Source of the DNA: Adineta steineri
Taxonomy: Eukaryota; Rotifera; Eurotatoria; Adinetida; Adinetidae
Reading direction: 5' to 3'
Assembly: GCA_905250115.1 (NCBI GenBank)
Contig: CAJNOI010000012.1
Span: forward strand, 849,273-913,272
DNA: 64,000 bases
Part shown: positions 35,681 to 47,064 of the stretch, in pieces
Layout: every line of letters begins with the position of its first letter
Position numbering within the stretch: the first letter of the stretch is position 1
Program-made: the position numbers and the translations under genes
Notes under the pieces: model-generated
What the model was told of the DNA's origin: nothing
Databases searched by the model: none
What the model saw: only the letters and a program-made list of their open reading frames with translations

Positions 35681-36295
35681 GCACCGATCGATTTTCTAAT
35701 TTAAATAGTTATATGTAGATCTTATCCTATCTTGCAGAAAGTTCTCAAAAACTCTCTTCGAAAAATTCCAGAGATATGCGTACAGAAAGTTCATTTATGC
35801 ACAGGGCAAAGACTTTTGCGTCTTACCGTATGACAAGTTCAACAAACAGATTATTAGTTCATTTTTATTACTATAAGAGACTGCAAGTACAATTTATGTT
35901 ATTATAAAATATTCAACAAATCTTTTCATGACCTTTATTCAGTTCTTGTATTCAAACGAGTACATTCTTTCTTATTTAATAATTTTTAATAAATGTAAGT
36001 CATGAATTTTCTACAAGGCATTTATAATCGTATCTTTGTTATTATGAATTTTCATTTTAAAAATTCTTTTCAAAGAATAAATTTCAAAATGAACTTTTTT
36101 AAATAAAAGTATTTCAATAGAACAAAAGAAAAGATCTTTTTTGTTCAGTTACTATTATAGAAAAGTAATGTTTTTTTAATATAACATGTATATAATATAA
36201 TATCAAATAGATATCTCTCTCTCTCTTTATGTATATATTAGTACAAGGAATCGTTGTTACACTTTGTTAATAATAATATAAATATTTTCTTAAAG

Positions 36296-36420
36296 GTATA
36301 ATTGCCGCTAGTAAAATGTTGCATGAATGATTAAGAAGATTACATAGACTGACAATGTATCAAGAATCTCTTCAGTTAAAATATAAAGATCATCGTCAGT
36401 CACATCTCGTACATTTAGAG
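36296..36420 (+). pseudogene. Exon-like relic, block 3
   Basis: LHE*LRRLHRLTMYQESLQL, KYKDHRQSHLVHLE; the acceptor is changed (TAAAG for TACAG) and the donor lost (GAGATATG), consistent with decay after duplication. Confidence 0.4.
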
Positions 36421-36971
36421 ATATGATAAGTTATTTATATTTTATTTCAAATCACATGTAAACAATAGATATGTCATTAATAAAGAATAATAACCGGTAA
36501 AAATCTGAATTTATATTAATTATAGAGGTAAGATCATTCTATTTTCTTGAGATATATGATTGACTAGAATAAAATATATTTAAATATCTATTAAGTTCAG
36601 ATCGAAATTCTTTCAATGATATAAATTAAGAAAAAACATTGAAACTAATGAATTTTTACCAAATAATTGTTTCTATTCGAGGTATTTCACTATTTTATCT
36701 TTAATCTACGTTGAAAAAAAAACAAATTTTTATTTATGACAGATAATCCTACTATTGCGATTTAATAATGTTTTAGACAGAATTAAATTAGTTTCTACCT
36801 AGAAGGTTTTTCCTATGGACATTTAAATTGTTTATTCAAGCACTTTAATTATTGTTTAGAAAGATTTCTTCATTTTATTAATTCAATTTATATATATATA
36901 CTAGATATTCTCTGTTTATTTGTCTATTAAATCATGCAAATATATAATTGAATTCAATACAAACTTCTATT

Positions 36972-37989
36972 ATGATTAATGATCAAACTAAAATAAATGG
37001 CTTTATACTTAGTTCGGTTTCTCTTGGCTTCGATGCATTTGCATGTTTGATATCATGCATAGTTTTTATTATTATTATATATCATCTTTATTATAATCAT
37101 GTCAAACGTGAAGATAAAATAACTGTTGTTCTTTGTGGTCAAATATATTTAGCAATTTTAATGTATTCATCAATGTTATCATCGATGCATATTCGATCAA
37201 TACTGGGTGATTTGTATAACAAATCTTTTGATTCATCATTGTGTATTTTTTTTGGATATGTAGCTATTATAATGCTTGGTATGTTTTACATGACGTTTGT
37301 AAATCAGGTAATTCGAAATAATAGCTACTAGAAAATTTATATATTTGTTTTTTGAATAATCCTAGGCATTCTATCGTCTTATTCGAATTGCTTATTCTCA
37401 AAATAGACGATTTCAATCTGTAAAATTATATATAATTCTACCTATTATAGAATTAATAATAATAACACCTATTCTTCTATGTATTCTTATACCTTTGAAT
37501 GGTATAACATATCTACCAAATGATCACTTTTGCAATACAACATTCACAAATATTCCTAGTATACTCTCGACAGCAGTTGTTGTTTATATAGGTCCATTTT
37601 GTTGTTTATTATTTATTTATCTACATATAACAAGATTTATTCACCAGCAAGGAAATAAGCAAACACTAGTAATCAAACAACGACAAGCTCGAGATTTACT
37701 TGTTATTCGACGTATTTTAATAATTGTTAATTTATTATTTATTCTTGCATTACCTGGAATGGTTCTTATATTTATGTTTATAATAACGGGTGAAGAACAT
37801 CCATTACTTGCTCGAATTACATTTTTTACAGTTAGCATATCTGAAGCAGGACTGAGTGTAGCATTACTTTTTTCTATACCTCAACTAAAAAATATTGTTC
37901 TGAACTTACAAAAAATAAGCACAGTGGCACCTGTCAATCGAGCAGTGCAAGGCACAATACAAATGAAAACGATTACTGGTACTCAATAG
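36972..37989 (+). CDS. Rhodopsin-like 7TM receptor, tandem copy 3
   Basis: Exons 36972-37307 and 37366-37989 (319 aa), intron at the same site (AATCAG|GTAATT; CCTAG). The seven TM segments match copies 1 and 2; notable differences are LGFDAFACLISC in TM1, CGQIYLAILMYSS in TM2, CIFFGYVAIIMLGMFY in TM3 and CNTTFTNIPS in the second extracellular loop (possible N-glycosylation site NTT). The second half is closer to copy 1 (VVVYIGPF, VSISEAGLS) and some flanking positions closer to copy 2. No peptide gene follows this copy. Ligand unknown. Confidence 0.85.
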
Positions 37990-39151
37990 TTCTATATTGT
38001 TTACAACTTTAATAGTGAAATCAATCTTAATTATTTTTATGTCATTATGTAAGTGAAGTTGTTCTTGTTTATTTATGAATATGAAATTACTATTGTTTAT
38101 TATTGTTGTAAGTATTGTTCGCAGTGGAATCTGTATGTTGTAACAGTTAATTTTGTATTTGTTGTGTTATTTATTTTCGTTTAATAATGTGTAGAAATAA
38201 ATAATGTTTTAGTATTAATTGAACTAAGTCATAAAATGTATTGATTTTGATACGAAAAAAAAGAAGAAATTGATAACCAAGAATAATATCAATGAATGAT
38301 GATTATGTTTAATATCAAATGTGTCCTTGAGTAAAATTTTTCTTTTATATTAAAGAATTTAATCTCCTGAGCTTTTGAATATTATTATTATAAATAGTCA
38401 TTTAATAAACTAAATATTATCAACAAAAAGATCCAGCAATGGTAATTACTCAATTTTTTAATTTATATGATAGAATTAGAAACTCAAGAATGAAGGTGAC
38501 TGAATGTGTGTGTGAGTAGGAGAGATTTGAAACGCCAACAGCCATATTCACCCTCATTAATAAGAGAATTAGATCGTTTGCTCAAATCGTAATGAAGATG
38601 TTAAATTTCTTTAGTAAAGTGACTTTTGTGTCACATTATATACTCTGTACAAAATAAAAACAATTCTTCTAAGAATGGATGGGTGAAAAAGAAAAACAGA
38701 ATACTGATTCATACCCACACCATCAAGATTAAAACATTGAACCTAAAATTTCATATTATATTTAAATTACGGCAGTAATAGAGAAAATTGGGTTCAGCTT
38801 ATTATTATATTAATATCTAGCTATCAAAATATATCAAAATCAGGTCTATTTATGTATTCTCTCTATAATATAAAGAAACATGTCTGACGATGATGTTAGA
38901 GTAAAGCTTGTCGAAAAATCACAAAAGAAAATATATATAACATCATTCACACATAGTTGCATTCACATATATTCATATTTTATTAAAACAACGAACCGAA
39001 AATTTCATATTATATTATTTACTAATTGAGTTTCATTTTTTTGACTTAATAGTCTCATAATTTGTTTTAGATGTTGCTATTAATCACTGGTACGATTGAT
39101 TAGAGCACATACGACTGAAAGATTATTTTCCAAATAACATAGTGACGAGTC
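37990..39151. other. Intergenic after receptor 3
   Basis: Colinear with the other receptor 3' flanks to ~38630, then unique AT-rich DNA. A G-rich hairpin lies at 38677. No gene. Confidence 0.55.
38677..38724. repeat. Telomere-like palindrome
   Basis: GATGGGTGAAAAAG, a loop, ATACCCACACCATC; arms about 9 nt. Confidence 0.55.
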
Positions 39152-39960
39152 CTAGATCTTGCTGGTAAAGTATTTAGATTCTTTATTGCGAAGATTTACG
39201 GCAACTAATACCCATCGTACTTTTGTGATGTATCTGAATTGATTTGCTTCTTCGAATGAAAAGTGTCGTTTATCGTCAAGAAACGGTGTCAGAGGAACGT
39301 CAAGACCGAGAGCTTGCATGACAAATATACAATCTCGAAATCCTCTGTCCACTACTATAATATCGTGCCAAGAAATAATTCTATAATCAGTGTTGAAGAA
39401 AAGTAAAATTTCTTTTTCCATCCAGTTGAATATGTTATTGGTGTTTCGAAATAAGATATCTCTCATAATTGATGCGTCGTTGTTCTTAAAATCGGAAAAG
39501 AAGGGACCTATATACGCAATTATATAGCCGTTCGTTGTGACTATCATCATTGGTTTCGATAAAGAACTTTTCTTATACAAACGAAATCTTTTTCTTTGAA
39601 ATTGATTATTTCGTGATTTCTAAAATAATGTTTGAAAACCTTAAATTTATGGATACTTTAAATTATTTCTCACTTGACTATAAATGTAAGTACCATCGGT
39701 ACCACGCATTAATTCTCGAGCAATTGTTGTTGTCTGATGATCGATAACATGTTGACGTGTGACATGTCAGAATCTCAAACTATATGGTACAAAACTTTAC
39801 AAGATAGCTTCACAAGCACTATTAATAACGGGAGAAACTGTTTTCTTATCTACCGTAATTGAAACATACATGCTAAAAACTGATTCAATAAACCAAGACG
39901 AAGTTTACATTAAAAAACTACGATCGCCGTTCGTATCGATCGGCTAGATGTGTTGCGAAT
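39152..39960 (-). pseudogene. DDE transposase relic (DDE_Tnp_4-like)
   Basis: The main frame (39580-39152) contains KPMMIVTTNGYIIAYIGPFF, NNDASIMRDILF, IIVVDRGFRD and NQFRYITKVRW. Upstream, in other frames, HVIDHQTTTIARELMRGTDG and TYIYSQ (39750-39680) supply the first-Asp region. These match the 'DGTYIYIQ ... VDRGFRD ... RWVxExVN' order of DDE_Tnp_4 transposases (Harbinger/ISL2EU-type elements). The position expected to hold the catalytic Glu reads RWVLVAVN, and stops lie between the two parts, so the element is dead. No terminal repeats found. Confidence 0.65.
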
Positions 39961-40729
39961 ACTTGATGACGATACTCTTTCAACAAATTCATTAAAATTA
40001 TCTACTGAGAGACTAGTTAAGAATTAATATTCATTTTGAAGGTGCGTGGGTGAGTTTAGTATGCGTATTATGTTCGTCGCATACCCACACGCACACCCTA
40101 TCAATTTATATCATTTATTACATAAGTAATGCAAGTCTCACCATCGAACTAAATTATTACAGCGAAGGCAACTAGCGGAGAAAGCATTTTACTACCCAAC
40201 GGTATAGAATCAAAAAGGAAAACGCCAGACTTCAGGACTCTACTTTTATATAGATTCCTTACCGTTATAAAAATATGATGTCAGTAAAAAAGTGCATGGA
40301 CTTTTACAAAAATTACAGGAATAATGCAATAGCTGTTTGCTCGAACAAATTTTTTTTTATTTGTATCAATATCTTATGTATTTGCTTAAAAATCAATTGT
40401 ACAATGTAAAAGAAAATATAAAAACCAATTACTTAATAGATAATAGGGTGTGGGATCATCTTTTCTTTATACAGACTCACAACCGCGATAACGGTAAATG
40501 AAAGGTCAAAGTCTGAGTAACGGAATAAATCTAGATTTCTTTTTATTTCCATAGTTAAATGTTATGATAATTCTTATTTTTTTTCCATCATCCTACACGT
40601 ATGTCATATTTGAACATTCTGTATTATTATAGTATGTTTCACATTTAAATCCTATGAGATATACACCTTATGAAATTTGACTATCTAACGTAGAAAAAAA
40701 TATTGTTTGCCTAATTTCTTTTTTTCTTA
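39961..40729. other. Intergenic
   Basis: A G-rich hairpin (40041-40099) and a weak G-rich motif near 40445 (AGGGTGTGGG). No gene. Confidence 0.55.
40041..40099. repeat. Telomere-like palindrome
   Basis: GGTGCGTGGGTGAG, a ~28-nt loop, ATACCCACACGCACACCCT. CpG-containing variant like the one at 21059. Confidence 0.75.
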
Positions 40730-40930
40730 CTCATACTTCTTGATGATATACTTCTTCAAATTATCGAGAAACTGTATACAACAATAACAGTTAATACAAA
40801 AAAATCATCTTTACATGTTTTACTATTGATGTTTTTAAGTTTTGATGCAGGTGGAATGTCTTTTTATATTTATATATTGAGTGGTGGAAGTGTATTTCAA
40901 TCATTATATAAAAGATTTTCTTGTAAATAA
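40730..40930 (+). pseudogene. 3' fragment of the 41680 receptor gene
   Basis: In-frame remnant of the TM6-TM7 end: LLQIIEKLYTTITVNTKKSS, LHVLLLMFLSFDAGGMSFYI, LSGGSVFQSLYKR, then TAA at 40928. The intact gene downstream has the same residues plus two short blocks missing here (after SSLH and after the second GGS). A truncated tandem duplicate. Confidence 0.8.
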
Positions 40931-41679
40931 AATAGGTAGAAAGAAAAAAGATGTAAAGATATAAAAGCACGTCCGCTATTTCTTCATTATTATTTACTTC
41001 AAAAGATATTTTTTCTTTTTATCAAAATTTGATTACGTCAACCAGACTGTTTTTAGTAGATCTCACTGAATTATAGATACTTATTGAATTCTTTAAAAGA
41101 ATACGCACCATCAATCATTAGTGTAAAGAAATCGATAAGATATAGTACGTCATTTTCATTCTATGCACCATTTTGACCTACAATAATAAACATTTTCTTT
41201 TCCTTATAAGCTATAAGTATTAACTTTCCCGTTAATATAATGAAGATGTATCTGTCATATTTTATATTCTAATTCTATAGAGATTTAGGTAAAACTAGTA
41301 TTTATATTATCTATAGATTAAAAAATTCAATTTCTTTTATTGTCGAATTAAGATTATAAAAGGTATTGCTAGAATGAAGTCATACATGCATTTTTTTTTG
41401 TTTACATTTATAAAGAATTTCATAGATAGGATAGCATCATTACCTCTCTACATCTGTTGAATATTAAGCAAAACATATATATTCACCTTTTCTTTTAAAT
41501 TATCTTGCTACGTATATCATAAGAACATTGCATAGTTCTTTTTTCAACTATTAATTACAACCGGCATTAAGTTTCAATGCATTTTTTTAATAAGACATTT
41601 AATACATGAAAGAGTCTAAATATATATACTATAAGTTAATGATGCTCTTTCTCAGTTCATTATAGACCAGATTTTATTC
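40931..41679. other. Intergenic upstream of the single-exon receptor
   Basis: AT-rich; nothing recognised apart from possible promoter DNA close to 41640. Confidence 0.5.
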
Positions 41680-42705
41680 ATGTCATCATCATCATCATCA
41701 TCATCAGAGATATATTTGACTATATTATTAAGTGATATTTCAACACAATTCAATCGTTATATTTCTATTATTATTTTACTCTTTGGTACAATTGGTAATT
41801 TTCTAAATTGCCTTGTTCTATCACAACCATCTCTTAAATCAAATCCATGTGCATTTTTTTTTCTTATTTCTTCAATTGCAAATATTATTTCAATTATTTC
41901 TGGTTTATCAACACGAATCTTAGCAGGATGGAATCTTGATGTTACTATGACAGATACTTTATCTTGTAAATTTCGTGCATATATTATGTTTGTTTCTCGA
42001 ACAATTGCATTTTGGTTAATTGCATTAGCAACTGTTGATCGATGGTGTTCATCATGTAATCAATATCAACGTCGAAAAATGAGTTCATTACGAAATGCTC
42101 AAAAAGGAAGTATTATAATAATTATATTATGTAGTTTAATCTATTGTCAAATTTTTTATTGTTATGATGCCAATTTAATTGATACACCACTACAATGTTA
42201 TGGTAAAACAGTAATATGTCGTTTCATAACTGACATAACATATGCATTCATTACAGTAATATGTCCAATATTAATTATGTCAATTTTTGGTTTAATGACA
42301 ATATCAAATATTCGTCAAACATATTCAGTTATATTATCTAAAAAAGACGTAAATAATCGAAATTCTCGATGTCGAAGGACATTAACAATGACGTGTGCAC
42401 AACGAGAACGTTGGAGAAGAATTGATCGTTATTTAAGACATGTACTTTTTCGACAAGTCATACTTCTTACTCTTCTAACACTTCCTCAAATGATCGAAAA
42501 ACTCTATACAACAATAACAGTTAATACAAAAAAATCATCATTACATATTACTATTGATACATTTGTTTATAATATTGTTTTACTTTTAAGTTTTGCTGCA
42601 AGTGGAATGCCTTTTTATATTTATACATTGAGTGGTGGAAGTATATTTCGAACAACATTTTTAAAACTATTACAATCATTATATAAAAAACTGAAATGTC
42701 AATAG
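41680..42705 (+). CDS. Rhodopsin-like 7TM receptor, single exon (341 aa)
   Basis: Intronless. Poly-Ser N-terminus, then TM1 with the class A GN pair (LLFGTIGNFLNCLVL), TM2 CAFFFLISSIANIISIISG, a conserved Cys at the TM3 start (LSCKF) and a partner in loop 2 (QCYG), and DRW in place of DRY at the TM3 end (TVDRWCSS). TM6-TM7 carry LTLPQMIEK and FAASGMPFYIYTLSGG, where NPxxY is replaced by MPFYIY. This layout is typical of bdelloid FMRFamide-receptor-like orphans, unrelated in detail to the tandem receptors at 27-38 kb. Plasma membrane; G-protein coupling inferred from fold. A truncated duplicate lies 750 bp upstream. Confidence 0.85.
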   Translation: MSSSSSSSSEIYLTILLSDISTQFNRYISIIILLFGTIGNFLNCLVLSQPSLKSNPCAFFFLISSIANIISIISGLSTRILAGWNLDVTMTDTLSCKFRAYIMFVSRTIAFWLIALATVDRWCSSCNQYQRRKMSSLRNAQKGSIIIIILCSLIYCQIFYCYDANLIDTPLQCYGKTVICRFITDITYAFITVICPILIMSIFGLMTISNIRQTYSVILSKKDVNNRNSRCRRTLTMTCAQRERWRRIDRYLRHVLFRQVILLTLLTLPQMIEKLYTTITVNTKKSSLHITIDTFVYNIVLLLSFAASGMPFYIYTLSGGSIFRTTFLKLLQSLYKKLKCQ

Positions 42706-44248
42706 AATATACTATCGATTGTAAGAACTTGTTTTTCTTTTCATATATAAATTGCATTTAGCAAACTATCTGATATTATTTAAATGTAATTTGATAAATT
42801 TTTGATTGTAATATACATATTATGTATTATAAATCATACTTGAAAAGAATTTGTGTTAAAATAAAAGTAGACGGCATATGATCTTTTATAATTCATGTAT
42901 AATAGACAGTTCTCAAAGTTAAATAGAACTATCGAACCTTTATTATTATCTTCAATGACGTAGGTAGTCTATTTGTTTGAGATAGCATGTTATATAGTAT
43001 ACAAAGAATTAAATAACCATATGATACGTCATTACGTTGAGAAAAATCTTTGACATTAACCACATCGAATTGCAAAGCTAATTAATTAATAAAATATGAA
43101 ATTGTTAATATTATTTTAATCATCTTGAGTGTTTATTATCAAAATAAAATTGAACTCTTTCATGACGACATTTGTTCAAATCTGTTTATGCTTTTTACAG
43201 AATGTAATTAAGAATCGAAATTATAAATAGAATTTTGACATTAAACTAGGAAATGATTGTATAATAGAACTAAGAAGAGAAAAAGAATGCAATGTAGTAT
43301 ATTCCAAAATAATGTTGAATGACTATAATTACACGGAAGTTCTTACAAGACCTACGTAATATTGATATTTATATACCCAATATCTTATATATCGCAGAGT
43401 ACAAATAAATAGAATAATGAAATTGTAATTACATGAACTATTTAGTATTTGAGTTAATCTATCAAATGATATCTTGTGGTATATTAATAAATATATAAAT
43501 ATGAGAATATGTTAATTAGTTTTTCATAATACGCATCTTAACTATTAGTCACATGTAGAATCACGTTGTATTACGAATAGGCAAAGCTTACATGAATATA
43601 TAAGATAGAAGAATAAAAAGAAATGTCGTATATACAATATTCATGAATTTATACCCCTAAATATGATTAGAAGTTAATCTAATTCTCTACTATTGTACAT
43701 GTTCCATTGTTTCGTAAATAATATAAAAAAAATCACTGAATGTCAACAAGTAAAAGTTAGATTTATCTCAAGAACAAAAAAACTGATAATTTAAACGTCT
43801 ATTACTTTATGAATATATTCGAATAGACAATGCAATCATCATTTTTTAATGCAAAAGAATAAATAGAAAAATTAATCGCACTTTTAATACATATTTATGA
43901 CTCATTCAAATGGTTAATATTGTTTTTTGTGAAAGTCCATTAATAATTATAAACAGAGGAAATGATTGCATAGTGCAAAAATATCTCATTGTTTCTACCG
44001 TCGATGTACAATCATACTTTCACAATGCGTCTTTAATATCTACAAATAATATTTGGTCTTTTGCGTTTTTTATTTTACCAAGATAAGGATTCGAAAGCAT
44101 ATTATTTTATACAGGTGATAAAACTGTTTGATTTAATCATTTTTTTATACAATGGCCGTATTTAATGATTATTATTGTTTGATAAATATAAACGTCATAT
44201 ATATTCTCTCTATTTCATTAGACGAAAGTATTCGATACATTTAGATTG
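42706..44248. other. Intergenic, very AT-rich
   Basis: No gene or repeat family recognised. Confidence 0.5.
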
Positions 44249-44350
44249 ATGACATATGACGATATTTCCTTTGTTTTCATATTTTTCTTCTCCCCCATAC
44301 TTATTATCGATATCGAAATAAAACACATTTATAAATCGGTTGTATCGAAG

Positions 44351-46439
44351 ATGCAACAGCAGCAGCAGCTAAAAGTTCAAGAGCAAAAAGACGACGTTAA
44401 AGATACAAAAAGAAGCAAATCTTTGCTTCCAAGTTTATCAATCGAATATGACAATATACTATCAAGAGCATCGCCGTATGTTCAATTGACAACAGAGGAA
44501 AACTTTTAATTGTTTACAATTTTAGGAGGCGCTTGTCAGCACGTTTTAATCGTCCAAGTTCGTTAACAGATTTAAGAACACGTGAAGCTTTACGGTAGAT
44601 TCAATAAAAAATTTATATATAAATTCTTATTCGATTCATTATTTCTTTTAGTGTGGTACCATTGAATAACAATGATGATTTACTTGAAATACGTTCAAAT
44701 AAACACTATGGTAAATCTGTCTCTGTCGATAGTGAAGAATCGTCTATAATAACTTTAAATATTAGTGGAAATCGTTTTCAAACATATCTTTCAACACTGG
44801 AATTATATCCTGATACTCTCTTAGGAGATAAAAAGAAAAGAAAACGTTTTTGGAATTCAAAAACTGAAGAATATTTTTTTGATCGAAATCGTTCTTGTTT
44901 CGAAGCCATTCTTTATTATTATCAATCGAATGGAAATGTTCGTCGACCAGAATCTGTTCCAATTGATACATTTATTGAAGAAGTCACTTTTTTTCAACTT
45001 GGTGAAGAGGTATCTAAAAAAATTCGTGAAACAGAAAATATTAAACCAGTAGAAGAGGTTTTAATGCCACACATGCTTTGGCGTCGATATCTTTGGTTTT
45101 ATCTTGAATTTCCTCAACATTCACTTCCAGCACGTATAATTATGCTTACATCAACACTTTTTACTATTCTTTCTTGTGTAACATTAGCTGTTGAATCATT
45201 ACCAGCATATAATAATCATTGGGATAATATATGTAAAGCACAAGCAAATATTTCATTGGATGCAACTTATACTCCACGCTGTGCAGCACTTTTTTATTCA
45301 CCTTTTTTTATTGTTCAAACAGTATGTGTTGTTTTTTTTACTGCCGAATTTTTTTTACGAATTATCAGTACTCCATCTTATCGTCGATTTATTCTTTCAT
45401 TTTTCAATTGGATTGATTTAGGTGCAATCATACCTTATTATGTCTTTTTAGTTATTCAATTAGCTGATAAAGATATTGGTTTAAATACAAATGCTGTTCT
45501 TTCTATTCGTTTACTAAGAGTTCTACGATTTTCTCGTATTTTTAAAATTTATTTGATATTTAAACGATTAAAATCATTACGTGTGTTAAGTGCAACAGTG
45601 AAAGAATCATTGATCGATTTTGTTATTATGGTTACTATTGTTGCTTTATTAGGATTTTTATTTGGAGCAGCAGTTTATTTTGCTGAACAAAATGACAACG
45701 GTGATGTATTTGATTCAATACCTAAATCAGTCTATTGGGGAATAATTACTATGACAGGGGTTGGGTATGTATTAATGTTTTGTTCTTATAAAAGTAATAT
45801 ATATATATTGATTTATTATAATTACTACAAATTTATAGATATGGAGATATGGTTCCAATTACATATCTTGGTCGTATTATAACATGTTTATGTGCTCTAA
45901 GTGGTCCTGCAACAATGGGTATGCTTATTTCTGTGTTTGTCGATCGTTATCAACGGGTTTATAATCGAAAAATGTATATATGGGAATCAGAAGCACCACC
46001 GACCGATGTTGATTTAATTCATGATCATGATCCTGATAATGATGATATAAAATCAGTTACATCTTCACAAAAAGCAGGTCGAAGACGACCCATTTCAGAA
46101 GTTATCTCTCATTCATTATCATCGTTCCATGATATGATCAAACATGACCATCATCATCATCACAATACATTATCAGAAGCATATGATTTACAATTGATTG
46201 TTTCATTTAATAATAAAAAGAATAATAAAGGTAATGATGCAACCGATCATCTCGTTACAATGATGAAGAAAAAATTAACTGAAGCTGTTTCAACTGTCGA
46301 TATCGATGTTAATTTAAAATTAATCGATCATGACAGTAACGAACTTTGGAAAATATCATCCATTGATTCATCATTACCTTTTACTCCAACTATTATTGTA
46401 TCCTCCGATGTAGATGATACATATTTCTCTCATATTTAA
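44351..46439 (+). CDS. Voltage-gated potassium channel alpha subunit (Kv, Shaker-related)
   Basis: Exons 44351-44475, 44526-44594, 44652-45764 and 45839-46439, all in phase (635 aa). The start at MQQQQQ is preferred because it leaves a cytosolic N-terminus; an upstream in-frame ATG at 44249 would add a hydrophobic stretch. A T1 domain (IITLNISGNRFQTYLSTLEL, residues ~98-195) precedes S1-S6. The S4 sensor is RLLRVLRFSRIFKIYLIFKR, with a basic residue every third position. Intron 3 splits the selectivity filter, which reads TMTGVGYGD instead of the family's TMTTVGYGD (Gly434). S6 lacks the PVP gate motif, having ALSGPATMGMLISVFVDRYQ. The C-tail has a His-rich run (DHHHHHH-like). Assembles as tetramers in the plasma membrane. 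AATAAA at 46591. Confidence 0.88.
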
Positions 46440-46716
46440 GCTTCTTAGATATTTTTTTTTATTGATTAATACCTTTTTTTATTTGTAATTTTTGTGTATT
46501 TAAACCAAATTTAACTATATTGGAAAAAAGCATACAATGTACAGAAATGTCAGTATTTATGTTTGATTTTATAAGGCTAAGTGATTTGAAAATAAAACAC
46601 GTGAAGGCTATGTTGTTTATCAATAAGTTTTTCGTTGAAATGTTCTAGATTATTCTTAATCAAAAGAAAAGAAAAAAAATAAAGGAATTTTAGAATATGG
46701 TCGTGTGAAGTCTTAT

Positions 46717-47064
46717 TTAAAGATATTTTTTAGCCAAAGTTGCAGTTAATCCTAATGCAAAACTAAAGAAAGATGCTGTTACACTACTTCCTACGTTTCG
46801 ACATTCTCTAAAATGAAACTTAAAGATTTTTATAAGATTTTATTTTAAGAAATAGGTTTACCCCCATGTTGAACCTAATTCACAATTAGGAGTAAAACCA
46901 ACACAATTATCTGTACAAATTTGAGTATCACATATTGTCGAGGATGTTTCAATAATACCATATCCAACGTAAGTGTTGTCAGGTGGACAATAACAGTTAC
47001 ATAAGTAATCAGCTTCTACAATGGTTAATAAACAGAGAAAAAGAGCTGTAATTTTTGTGATCAT
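46717..47064 (-). CDS. Small secreted Cys-rich protein (97 aa), possibly GPI-anchored
   Basis: Exons 47064-46862 and 46807-46717 (54-bp intron, GG|GTAAAC ... TTTTAG). Signal peptide MITKITALFLCLLTIVEA, then eight cysteines (CNCYC, TICDTQIC, DNCVG, NCELG, GECRN) and a C-terminal small/hydrophobic stretch (GSSVTASFFSFALGLTATLA) ending KKYL, as in GPI-attachment signals. The family is not recognised; eight Cys in ~55 residues suggest a four-disulfide fold. It lies tail-to-tail with the Kv gene, 277 bp apart. Possible roles (defence, adhesion, channel modulation) cannot be told apart from sequence. Confidence 0.7.

Larger units (their letters stand above)
35270..36971. other. Upstream region of receptor copy 3
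   Basis: Includes the peptide-gene 5' flank, a hairpin at 35635, a Tc1 right-end fragment at ~35808-35835, the relic exon at 36296 and a (CT)n tract at ~36213. No other gene. Confidence 0.55.
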
